64,000 nucleotides of DNA from Clostridia bacterium UC5.1-1D2 (lineage in GTDB: Bacteria; Bacillota; Clostridia; Lachnospirales; Lachnospiraceae): assembly GCA_001304855.1 (NCBI GenBank), contig BBZN01000019.1, positions 1-64,000 on the forward strand, written 5' to 3'. The notes beneath the pieces are model-generated. The model ran no database searches, was not told the DNA's origin, and saw nothing but the letters and a program-made list of their open reading frames with translations. This document shows positions 22,092-31,203 of this stretch, one piece after another. Position numbers and translations under genes: made by a program. The stretch's first letter is position 1. Each line of letters starts with the position of its first letter.

Positions 22092-22529
22092 ATGTTAAAA
22101 GGAATACCGGCTATATTATCGCCGGATTTGCTGAAAGCTTTGTGCGAGATGGGACACTCGGACCGCCTTGTGATATCGGACGGAAATTTCCCCGCCCAGT
22201 CTTTGGGAAAGAAGGGGACGGTCATACGCATGGACGGACACGGCGTGCCTGAGATTTTAGATGGGATTTTGAAGGTTTTTCCTCTTGACACCTATGTTGA
22301 CAAGCCTGTTACTCTCATGGAGAAGGCGCCGGGAGATGAGGCTGAGACTCCGGTCTGGGATCAGGTTGCCGAAATCGTGGCCCGGTACGATCCCAGGGGA
22401 GCAAAAACGGTGGGACACAGGGAGCGGTTTGCCTTTTATGAGGAGGCGGGGAAAGCCTATCTTATAATTGCAACGTCAGAACAGGCATTGTATGCCAATG
22501 TAATGCTGCAAAAGGGAGTTGTGACCTGA
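22092..22529 (+). CDS. fucU: L-fucose mutarotase (RbsD/FucU family)
   Basis: An intact 145-residue RbsD/FucU protein: MLKGIPAILSPDLLKALCEMGHSDRLVISDGNFPA contains the histidine and aspartate of the active site, and ATSEQALYANVMLQKG near the end is typical. It interconverts alpha and beta anomers of L-fucose to feed the isomerase. Last gene of the fucose operon; no clear terminator follows. Confidence 0.9.
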   Translation: MLKGIPAILSPDLLKALCEMGHSDRLVISDGNFPAQSLGKKGTVIRMDGHGVPEILDGILKVFPLDTYVDKPVTLMEKAPGDEAETPVWDQVAEIVARYDPRGAKTVGHRERFAFYEEAGKAYLIIATSEQALYANVMLQKGVVT

Positions 22530-22626
22530 CGGGAACCATATAATCCTTAAGATACCCTTGGCGCGGGAGCGTGTCCGGAATCCGCTTTTCCCCGGCTTAT
22601 TCACAGAGAAAACAAGGGGATTCCTG

Positions 22627-22654
22627 TTGACAAATAAATGTCTGTGTGTAAAAT
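22627..22654 (+). promoter_or_regulatory. Promoter of the aspartate kinase gene
   Basis: Consensus TTGACA (22627-22632), 16-base spacer, TAAAAT (22649-22654). The roughly 95-base leader contains a GAGCGG/CCGCTC hairpin followed by TTTT (about 22677-22712), a possible attenuator. I looked for a lysine riboswitch and did not find its conserved parts. Confidence 0.6.
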
Positions 22655-22751
22655 ATTTAATAGAAATACACGTTTGGGAGCGGTGGCCTTGCGGGGACGC
22701 CGCTCTTTTGGCAGGCGGATACCGGGAAATCAACATGGAAAGGAACCATAT

Positions 22752-23964
22752 ATGGGCTTAATTGTACAGAAATTCGGAGGCACCTCTGTGGCCGGCAGGG
22801 AGCGCCTCTTCAACGTGGCAAAGATAATCACAGATACTTACAAGGCGGGAAACCAGGTGGTGGCAGTGCTGTCGGCGCAGGGGGACACCACGGACGATTT
22901 GATCGGGAAGGCAAGGGAAATCAACCCCAACGCCTCCAACCGGGAGATGGATATGCTTCTTTCCACAGGGGAACAGATCTCGGTATCCCTGTGCGCCATG
23001 GCCGTGGAGGCCCTGGGTTTTCCTGTGATCTCTTTGACCGGCTGGCAGGCGGGCATGGTTACAAACACAGTTTCCGGAAACGCCCGGATCAAGAAGGTGG
23101 ATACGGAGCGGATCGAGACGGAGTTGAACCAGAAGAGGATAGTAATCGTAACCGGGTTTCAGGGGATAGACAGGTATGAGGACATCACCACTCTGGGCAG
23201 AGGCGGATCGGACACTTCGGCTGTGGCTCTGGCTGCGTCTCTGAGGGCGGATTTGTGCCAGATTTATACGGATGTGGACGGAGTGTACACTGCTGACCCA
23301 AGGACAGTGAAGGGGGCCAGGAAGCTGCAGGAGGTTACTTACAACGAGATGCTGGAGCTGGCCACTCTGGCGCCCAGGTCCTGCACAACCGCTCTGTGGA
23401 GATGGCTAAGAAGTATAACGTTAAGCTGGAGGTATTGTCGAGTTTCAGCGGCAATCCTGGCACAAAGGTGAAGGAGGTTGTAAAGCGTATGGAGAAAACG
23501 TATATAAGCAGTGTTGCCAAGGATAAAAATATTTCCAGGATTGCCCTGATTGGGGTGCCCAATGAGATTGGAACTTCCTTCCGGGTATTTTCACTTTTGG
23601 CCCAGAATCACATTAATGTGGATATTATTCTTCAGGGGATCGGACATGAGGAGGGGAAGGACATCTGCTTTACCGTGCTGAATCGGACTTGGAGCGGGCC
23701 GCTGATCTTCTGCGGGAGAATCAGGAGCGGATACGGTTTGCCCGCCTGGAGACAAATTCCGATATTGCCAAGGTTTCAGTTGTGGGGGCGGGAATGATTA
23801 ACAGCCCCGGCGTTGCGGCTAATTTGTTCGAGGCGCTGTATGATGCGAATATCAACATTAATATGATCTCCACCAGCGAGATTAAGATATCGGTTCTGGT
23901 GGATAAAAAGGATGCGGAGAAGGCGGTGCAGGTGATTCATGACAAGTTCTTTGCCATGGGGTAG
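22752..23964 (+). CDS. lysC: Aspartate kinase
   Basis: About 404 residues after two restored bases (near 23375 and near 23685). Catalytic domain: KFGGTSVAGRERL at the N-terminus, TTLGRGGSDTSAVALAASL and the TDVDGVYTADPR motif; C-terminal ACT domains: RIALIGVPNEIGTSFRVFSLLA and VSVVGAGMINSPGVAANLFEAL. Phosphorylates aspartate, the first step to lysine, threonine and methionine; the ACT domains usually give feedback inhibition by lysine or threonine. ATG 22752 follows AAAGGA. Apparently monocistronic. Confidence 0.92.
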
Positions 23965-24122
23965 ATTGTCTGCGCGCCCCGTTTCGCGGTATATCAGGAA
24001 ATGCAATAAAAATAACGGAAGAGTCTCCGGGTTTTTGAATAATTTGTAAAAACCCGGAAGGCGTCCCCCTGCCGTCCAATCTTAAAATTCGTTAATATTT
24101 TCACTTTTCTGGCCGAAATAGC

Positions 24123-24151
24123 TTGAAATTTGACAAATTTACTATTATAAT
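24123..24151 (+). promoter_or_regulatory. Promoter of the decarboxylase cluster
   Basis: TTGAAA (24123-24128), 17-base spacer, consensus TATAAT (24146-24151), about 90 bases before the first start codon. Confidence 0.68.
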
Positions 24152-24242
24152 TGTAAACGGCAATATTTCTGCTTTTTTTGCGTCGTCCCTGTGGGAAGAT
24201 GCTTAAGTATTGTTAAACTTATGAATGATGGAGGACTGGAAA

Positions 24243-25693
24243 ATGAGTAATTCAGCACAAACTTCAGCAAGCAGCCGCATTGCATCCCTGCTTGATGAGA
24301 ACAGTTTTGTTGAAGTCGGGGCATATGTCACTGCCAGAAGCACAGACTTTAACATGACTGAGCAGGAGACCCCGGCTGATGGCGTGGTGACCGGTTACGG
24401 TACCATCGGCGGATGCCTGGTGTATGTATACAGCCAGGACGCGTCCGTATTGGGCGGTTCCATGGGTGAAATGCATGCAAAGAAAATCTGCAACATCTAT
24501 TCCATGGCTATGAAGATGGGAGCGCCTGTAATCGGTCTGGTAGACTGTGCAGGGCTGCGTCTGCAGGAGGCTACCGACGCTTTGGATGGATTTGGCAAGC
24601 TGTATTTAAGCCAGACGATGGCTTCCGGTGTGATTCCTCAGATAATGGCAATCTTTGGAACCTGCGGCGGCGGCATGGCAGTTTCAGCAGGTATTGCAGA
24701 CTTTACCTTTATGGAGGAGAAATCCGGCAAGCTTTTTGTGAATTCTCCCAATGCAATTGACGGCAATTACAAGGAGAAATGTGATACATCCAGCGCTGCA
24801 TTCCAGATGAAGGAATCAGGACTGGCGGATTTTGCAGGAGACGAGGCGGCTGTGCTGGCGCAGATCCGCAGCCTGGTATCCATCTTGCCTGCCAACAACG
24901 AAGATGACATGTCCTTTAGCGAGTGCCAGGACGACTTGAACCGTATGTGCGAGAACCTTGAGAGCTGCACAGGGGATACCGGTCTGGCATTGACCCTGAT
25001 TTCTGATAATAATTTCTTTATGGAGATAAAGAAGGCGTATGAGCCTCCATGGTAACCGGCTTTATCCGCCTTAACGGGACAACCGTGGGCTGTGTGGCCA
25101 ACCGCACCCAGCTCTATGAGGACGGAGAAAAGAAGGAGGAGTTCGAGGCGGTTCTGTCCGGCAAAGGCTGTGACAAGGCTGCGGAATTCATCAATTTCTG
25201 TGATGCCTTCAGCATTCCGGTACTCACCCTTGTTAATGTAAAAGGCTATAAGGCCAAGAAGTGCAGCGAGAGAAGAATGGCCAAGGCGGCTGCCCGTCTT
25301 ACCTACGCTTACGCAAATGCAACGGTGCCCAAGGTAACCGTAATAATCAGGGAGGCCTTCGGAAGCGCATATCTGACCATGGGCAGCAAGTCCATCGGCT
25401 CAGATATCGTATATGCATGGCCCGGTGCGGTTATCGGCATGATGAATCCGGCTGAGGCCGTTAAGATTATGTATGCGGCAGAGATAAGCGCTGCAGACGA
25501 CGCTTCAGCGCTTATCAGCCAGAAGGCGGCTGAGTATACGGCTCTCCAGTCCAGCGCGGCGGCGGCTGCAAGGAGAGGCTATGTAGACGATATTATAGAG
25601 GCGGCAGAGACACGTCAGAGAGTCATTGCAGCCTTTGAAATGCTGTTCACAAAAAGCGAGGATCGTCCGTCTAAGAAGCATGGTACGGTTTAG
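24243..25693 (+). CDS. Biotin-dependent carboxyltransferase subunit (MmdA/12S type)
   Basis: About 483 residues after one restored base near 25045. A carboxyl transferase domain pair of the crotonase fold: the N-terminal half has SQDASVLGGSMGEMHAKKI and FGTCGGGMAVSAGIADFTFM, the C-terminal half REAFGSAYLTMGSKSIGSDI and WPGAVIGMMNPAEAVKIMY. Family members move CO2 between carboxybiotin and an acyl-CoA (methylmalonyl-CoA decarboxylase alpha subunit, transcarboxylase 12S, propionyl-CoA carboxylase beta). ATG 24243 follows TGGAGG. First gene of a cluster with OadG-like, biotin carrier, OadB-like and OadA-like proteins. The acyl-CoA substrate is not certain; methylmalonyl-CoA or malonyl-CoA are the usual ones. 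Confidence 0.83.
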
Positions 25694-25710
25694 AGAGAGG
25701 TGACAGGTAT

Positions 25711-26495
25711 ATGAGACGATTAATGAGACGAGTGGCAGCGGCAGCCCTTATGGCCGTCTGCCTGGTAAGCCTGTCGGCCTGCTCTGCAAAGCAGGATGAC
25801 AGCGCCTCCGCCATCAGCACAGACGGAACCCCCGTTGCGGACGCCATGGGTGAGAACCTTAAGCTTTCTGCGGCAAGCTCCCTGGGAATGTCCGACGAGC
25901 AGCTGATTATTCAGGCGAAGCTGGCAGAAGCTCAGGGCGATATGTCCAGCGCCAAGATTTATAAGGCGCAGATGGAGGCCAGGGGCGAACTGGGCAGCTT
26001 AAAGGATGTGGATTTGGAGAATGCCCAGGTAGTGATGCTGGCCGACGGAAGCTACACCGTCAGCCTGCCGGTTATTTTCCATGAAGGTTCAATGATGTAT
26101 GTATGAACCTGAACATGGCAACCCAGCAGGTTCAGGCGGAATTTACGGACATGGGCGCAGGAGAGACGGACGGGTCCGTAGGCGCGCTGCTGGAGTCGGC
26201 CTCTGTTTATTCAGCCATCGGCATCGGCACTGTGTTCAGTGTACTTGTATTTATCAGCCTGCTGATTGCATGCTTTAAATTTATCCACAAGTGGGAGTCC
26301 GGAGCCTCAGTGAAGGCGGAGCCGGTTAAGACCCCTGCACCGGGTGCCCCTGCTGCGGCAGCAAGCGCAGAACTGTCCGGGGATGCAGAGCTGGTGGCAG
26401 TGATTACGGCAGCCATTGCCGCTTACGAAGGAACTTCTTCTAACGGACTGGTGGTGCGTTCCATCCGCCGTGTACAGGGTTCTGTTCGGAGATAA
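25711..26495 (+). CDS. OadG-like gamma subunit with lipoprotein N-terminus
   Basis: About 261 residues after one restored base near 26103. An N-terminal lipoprotein signal (lipobox LSAC at residues 21-24) and an extracytoplasmic region of about 110 residues are joined to an OadG-type segment: one membrane helix (IGTVFSVLVFISLLIACFKF) then an Ala/Pro linker and a short cytoplasmic tail ending VRSIRRVQGSVRR. OadG anchors and stabilises the Na+-pumping decarboxylase. Fused lipoprotein/OadG proteins of this size occur in Clostridia. GAGAGGTG precedes ATG 25711. Confidence 0.75.
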
Positions 26496-26550
26496 GGAAC
26501 GGGAAACCTTCCATTACAATTATTCTTAATATTTCAGGAGGAATGAAATA

Positions 26551-26930
26551 ATGAAAACCTATACTATTACAGTAAATGGAAAAGCATATGCAGTAACCGT
26601 AGAAGAAGGCGCTACAGCAGGGGCGGCAGCGCCCGCAGCAGCGCCTGTAACAGCGCCCGCAGCTTCGGCCCCGGCAGCGGCTCCGGCCCCTGCGGCAGCC
26701 CCTGCAGGAGCAGCCGGCTCAGTAACCGTATCCGCTCCAATGCCGGGCAAGGTAGTGTCCGTTAAGGCGCTGTCGGACAGGCCGTTAAGAAGGGCGACGT
26801 TATTCTGGTTCTGGAAGCAATGAAAATGGAAAACGACATCGTTGCTCCGCAGGACGGAACCATTGCCAGCATTAATGTATCCACTGGCGATTCCGTTGAA
26901 TCCGGCGCGGTATTAGCTACTCTGAACTAA
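26551..26930 (+). CDS. Biotin carboxyl carrier protein
   Basis: About 126 residues after one restored base near 26772. Short N-terminal segment, an Ala/Pro-rich flexible linker (about residues 22-55) and a biotinyl domain with VSAPMPGKVVSVK and the biotinylation site EAMKMEN, whose central lysine carries biotin. It shuttles CO2 between the carboxyltransferase subunits and the membrane beta subunit encoded around it. AGGAGGAATG-type RBS. Confidence 0.9.
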
Positions 26931-26980
26931 CTAAAAAGATGAAACCATAGAATTTATGGATTCATTATGGAGGGAACATT

Positions 26981-28122
26981 ATGGATTTTGGCAATATAGT
27001 ATCAAACCTGCTGAATCAGATGGCCTTTTTCCATCTGAGCGTGGGTAATTATGTAATGATAGTAGTAGCTGGTGTTCTTATACCTTGCTATCAGAAAAGG
27101 TTTTGAGCCCCTGCTGCTGATTCCGATTGCCTTTGGTATGCTGCTGGTAAATATCTATCCGGATATTATGTACTCCCCGGAACAGACGTCCAACGGCACC
27201 GGAGGACTTTTATGGTATTTCTTCCAGCTGGACGAGTGGAGCATTCTGCCGTCCCTTATATTCCTGGGCGTGGGAGCAATGACGGACTTTGGTCCCCTGA
27301 TTGCGAACCCATCAGCTTCCTGATGGGAGCGGCTGCCCAGCTGGGCATTTACTCAGCCTATTTCTTTGCGATTTTGCTGGGATTCTCAGGAAAGGAGTCG
27401 GCAGCCATCTCCATCATCGGCGGCGCTGACGGCCCTACCTCCCTGTTCCTCTGCAGTAAGCTGGGACAGACCCAGATTATGGGCCCATCGCTGTGGCGGC
27501 CTACTCTTATATGGCTCTGGTTCCGATTATCCAGCCGCCGTTTATGAAGCTTCTCACTACTGAGAAGGAGCGCAAGATTAAGATGGAGCAGCTGCGTCCC
27601 GTATCCAGGCTGGAGAAGATATTATTCCCCATCATCGTTACAATCGTAGTGTGTCTGATTCTGCCTTCCACAGCTCCGTTGGTAGGTATGCTGATGCTGG
27701 GCAACCTGTTCCGGGAGAGCGGCGTTGTTAAGCAGCTGGCCGACACTGCCTCCAACGCCCTTATGTACATCGTAGTAATCCTTCTGGGAACTTCTGTGGG
27801 AGCTACCACCAGCGCAGAGGCATTTCTCAATGAGACTACAGTAAAGATCGTGGTATTGGGACTGGTCGCTTTTATCTTCGGCACCATCGGCGGCGTGCTT
27901 CTGGGAAAGATTCTCTGCAAGATTACAGGGGGGAAGATCAATCCGCTTATCGGTTCTGCCGGTGTATCCGCAGTTCCTATGGCAGCCCGTGTATCCCAGA
28001 AGGTTGGTTCTGAGGCAGATCCCACCAACTTCCTGCTGATGCATGCAATGGGCCCCAACGTGGCGGGCGTTATCGGTACGGCTGTTGCCGCCGGCACATT
28101 TATGGCGATTTTCGGAGTATAG
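26981..28122 (+). CDS. Na+-translocating decarboxylase beta subunit (OadB/MmdB/GcdB)
   Basis: About 381 residues after four restored bases (two near 27078, one near 27309, one near 27489; the last two in CCC runs). An integral membrane protein of about nine to eleven helices with the family signatures [29 protein letters not shown] (the conserved aspartate of the Na+ path) and [16 protein letters not shown] with [17 protein letters not shown]. It decarboxylates carboxybiotin and exports Na+. GGAGGG precedes ATG 26981. Confidence 0.9.
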
Positions 28123-28165
28123 AGAGTGTTCTTAAACATTTGACAATAATAGGAGGATTATAACT

Positions 28166-29578
28166 ATGGCAGAGATAGAGAAGAGGCCAGTTAAGATTGT
28201 GGAGACCGTCCTTCGTGACGCTCACCAGTCTTTGCTTGCAACCAGAATGTCTACTGAGCAGATGCTGCCCATCATCGATAAGATGGATAAGGTGGGCTAC
28301 CATGCTGTAGAGTGCTGGGGCGGCGCTACTTTTGATGCTTCCCTTCGTTTCCTGAAGGAGGATCCATGGGAGAGGCTTAGAAAGTTAAGAGACGGTTTTA
28401 AGAATACAAAGCTGCAGATGCTGTTCCGCGGACAGAATATCCTGGGATACAACCATTATGCAGATGATGTGGTAGAGTATTTTGTTCAGAAGTCTATATC
28501 CAACGGTATAGATATCATCCGTATTTTTGACTGTTTAAATGATATCCGCAACCTGGAGACGGCAGTTAAGGCTACCAATAAAGAGAAGGGACATGCACAG
28601 ATTGCCCTTTGCTATACCCTGGGAGACGCCTATACGCTGGATTACTGGAAGGATATCGCCAAGAAAATAGAGGATATGGGCGCAGATTCCCTGTGTATCA
28701 AGGATATGGCCGGTCTTTTGACTCCTTATAAGGCGGCGGAGCTGGTACAGGCTCTCAAGGAAGGCACCAGCCTTCCCATCGACCTGCACACCCACTACAC
28801 CTCCGGCGTAGCTTCCATGACCTACTTAAAGGCGGTTGAGGCAGGCTGTGAGATCATCGACTGTGCAATGTCGCCTCTGGCTCTTGGAACCAGCCAGCCC
28901 GCTACAGAGGTTATGGTTGAAACCTTCAGGGGAACTCCCTATGATACAGGATATGACCAGACACTTCTGGCCGAGATTGCCGATTACTTCCAGCCTGTCC
29001 GTGAGGAGGCCCTCAAAAGCGGCCGCCTGAATCCAAAGGTTCTGGGCGTTAATATCAAGACTCTCCAGTATCAGGTTCCGGGAGGCATGCTTTCTAATCT
29101 GGTAAGCCAGCTGAAGGAAGCGGGACAGGAGGACAAGTACCGTCAGGTTCTGGAGGAGATTCCAAGAGTCCGCAAGGACTTCGGCGAGCCGCCGCTGGTA
29201 ACTCCTTCCTCCCAGATCGTAGGTACTCAGGCTGTTCTGAATGTGATTATGGGCGAGCGCTATAAGATGGTTCCAAAGGAGTCCAAGAAGATTATGCTGG
29301 GCGAGTTCGGACAGACCGTTAAGCCCTTTGACCCTGAGGTTCAGAAGAAGATTATCGGTGACGAGACGCCCATTACCTGCCGTCCGGCCGATCTGCTGGA
29401 GCCTCAGCTTCCTCAGTTTGAGAAAGAATGCGCCCAGTGGAAGCAGCAGGATGAGGATGTACTGAGCTATGCTCTGTTCCCGGCTGTTGCAAAGGAGTTC
29501 TTCCAGTACAGGGCGGCCCAGCAGACCAAGGTGGATGCGGCTGTTGCGGATAAGGAGAGCAAGGCATATCCTGTATAG
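28166..29578 (+). CDS. Oxaloacetate/pyruvate carboxyltransferase subunit (OadA/5S type)
   Basis: An intact 470-residue protein. A DRE-TIM barrel carboxyltransferase domain (VETVLRDAHQSLLATRM, CWGGATFDASLRFL, IFDCLNDIRN, DMAGLLTPYKA, DLHTHYTSGVASMTYLKA, the latter with metal-binding histidines) is followed by the conserved PYC/OADA region. It lacks a C-terminal biotinyl domain, which fits the separate carrier protein encoded two genes upstream. It transfers CO2 between oxaloacetate/pyruvate and biotin. RBS AGGAGG. End of the cluster; a terminator follows. Confidence 0.9.
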   Translation: MAEIEKRPVKIVETVLRDAHQSLLATRMSTEQMLPIIDKMDKVGYHAVECWGGATFDASLRFLKEDPWERLRKLRDGFKNTKLQMLFRGQNILGYNHYADDVVEYFVQKSISNGIDIIRIFDCLNDIRNLETAVKATNKEKGHAQIALCYTLGDAYTLDYWKDIAKKIEDMGADSLCIKDMAGLLTPYKAAELVQALKEGTSLPIDLHTHYTSGVASMTYLKAVEAGCEIIDCAMSPLALGTSQPATEVMVETFRGTPYDTGYDQTLLAEIADYFQPVREEALKSGRLNPKVLGVNIKTLQYQVPGGMLSNLVSQLKEAGQEDKYRQVLEEIPRVRKDFGEPPLVTPSSQIVGTQAVLNVIMGERYKMVPKESKKIMLGEFGQTVKPFDPEVQKKIIGDETPITCRPADLLEPQLPQFEKECAQWKQQDEDVLSYALFPAVAKEFFQYRAAQQTKVDAAVADKESKAYPV

Positions 29579-29596
29579 GATGTGAGAATATAATAG

Positions 29597-29657
29597 GGAA
29601 AGGAGCCGTTGCAAAGCAGGTGAATACTCTGCCGGAGCAACGGCTCCCTTTTTATGG
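29597..29657 (+). terminator. Rho-independent terminator of the decarboxylase cluster
   Basis: GGAGCCGTTGC pairs with GCAACGGCTCC, followed by CTTTTT. Confidence 0.87.
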
Positions 29658-29693
29658 ATTAAAACAGAAACCAGGGCCGGGCGGGATTCTGTT

Positions 29694-30959
29694 TTAATTG
29701 GGGGCTCTCTGGGGAAGACCCCACTGGAGGGCCGCGAATGCGTCCACCATCCCGCCGGAAAACACTCTGCCCTTCAGAGTATCCAGCTTGCGGGCGGAAG
29801 TAATCAGTATATTTTTAACGTCTGTGACACTTAACTCGGGCCTTGCAGAGTAAACCATAGCTGCAATGCCCGGTGACCATAGGCGCCGCCATGGAAGTAC
29901 CGCTCATAAAGGCGTAGCCTTTGTCCGGGATTGTGCTGAGGATATAGGTTCCCGGAGCCGCTATATCCACGCTGACGGGGCCGTAGTTGGAGCTTCTGTC
30001 CAGTTTGCCGTTAAACATGAGATTGCCCACAGTGAGAATATTATCGTAGGGCAGGCTGGCAGGATAGACAGGATCCTGGTCAATATTGTATCCAATCTGG
30101 TTCTCGTCGCCGTTGCCTGACGCCACGATGAAAAGCATATTGGAGGCTTTCATCATGGCGGCCATCTCTTCTGTGCAGCCCTGGGAGCCGAAACTCAGGT
30201 TGCAGATTTGTGCGCCGTTGGCCTCTGCGTAGCGGATGGCGGCCATAACCGTTTCAGGCGTACCCTGGCCGTTTTCGCCGCCCAGAGCTTTCAGCGACAT
30301 GATCTTTACGAAATGATTGTCTGCAATGCCTGCGATTCCTCCGTCGTCCCTGGATGCTGCAATGGTGCCGGCTGCATGGGTGCCGTGAGAATCAATTTCA
30401 CCTGAATACAGCACGTTGTTGTTGTCCAGGAAGTTCCAGCCGTTTACATCGTCTATATAGCCGTTGCCGTCGTTGTCAATGCCGTCGCCGGGAATCTCTC
30501 CCGGGTTGACCCACATGGAATCTGCCAGATCCGGATGGGTGGCGTCGATGCCTGTATCGATGACGGCCACCGTCACTGTCCGCTTGTTCTCCATCTGCTT
30601 GTAAAGTTCCCAGGCCGGCTGAATATTGACGTCGATACCGGGCTCGGCCAGTGTGGACGTGATTTTGAAATTATTAGGGGCCAGAGGGGGCAGGGAGATG
30701 GTATCCACTCCGTTGCTGTCTGTGGTTACATTCAAATCGACTGTCAGAAGATCCAGCTTTCTCTCCAGCATCTCAAACTGTCCGTCATTTTTCAGCCCCC
30801 ACTGATAGGAAGCGTAGTCTCGCCCAGCGACAGGTTATTAAGTCCCGGTCCGATTCCAAAGGCCGTCATGGGCTGAGCGGCCAGGGCTGTATGGGGAGGA
30901 ACGGCTCCCAGGGCGGCAGATAATGCCAGACACAGGGCCATTACCTTAGATTTTTTCAT
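29694..30959 (-). CDS. Secreted subtilisin-like serine protease (S8)
   Basis: About 422 residues after restoring lost bases near 30820 and near 29873. A signal peptide (MKKSKVMALCLALSAALGAV, cut after ALAA) and a propeptide-like stretch precede an S8 domain with the full catalytic triad: Asp in VAVIDTGID, His in DSHGTHAAGT, Ser in GTSMAAPMVTG; the oxyanion Asn is in FIVASGNGDE. The NDGNGYIDDVNGWNF segment is usual in S8 proteases with calcium sites. It would act outside the cell. AGGAG precedes ATG 30959. Alone on the minus strand. Confidence 0.88.
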
Positions 30960-31203
30960 AATGTTCAGCTCCTTTATATGTTATTCCAGAACGCATCGGA
31001 AGTTTGCCCTGTTCCTGCCTCCGCAACCGTGAGGCAGACGGCAGGAATCATTTTCAGGCATGTTTTAATAGTGTATGTCTGCTTTCATTCAGGCATGCTC
31101 TGAGGCGCGCAGATGACGGGAATGAATTTTTAAATACACCCTAGTATAACACATAAAGCAGCAAATAAATTTGAAGATTTTATGAAAACTTCGTGATAAT
31201 TTA

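Noticed and set aside
22655-22751. Lysine riboswitch before the aspartate kinase gene
   Set aside because: The leader is too short and lacks the conserved core; only a simple hairpin is visible.
24027-24057. Terminator after the aspartate kinase gene (CCGGGTTTTT/AAAAACCCGG hairpin)
   Set aside because: The stem is real, but there is no T run after it on either strand and the weak A-T pairs are at the loop side; left as an unexplained inverted repeat.
27507-28139. Minus-strand open frame inside the OadB-like gene
   Set aside because: Antisense of conserved membrane helices; no independent support.
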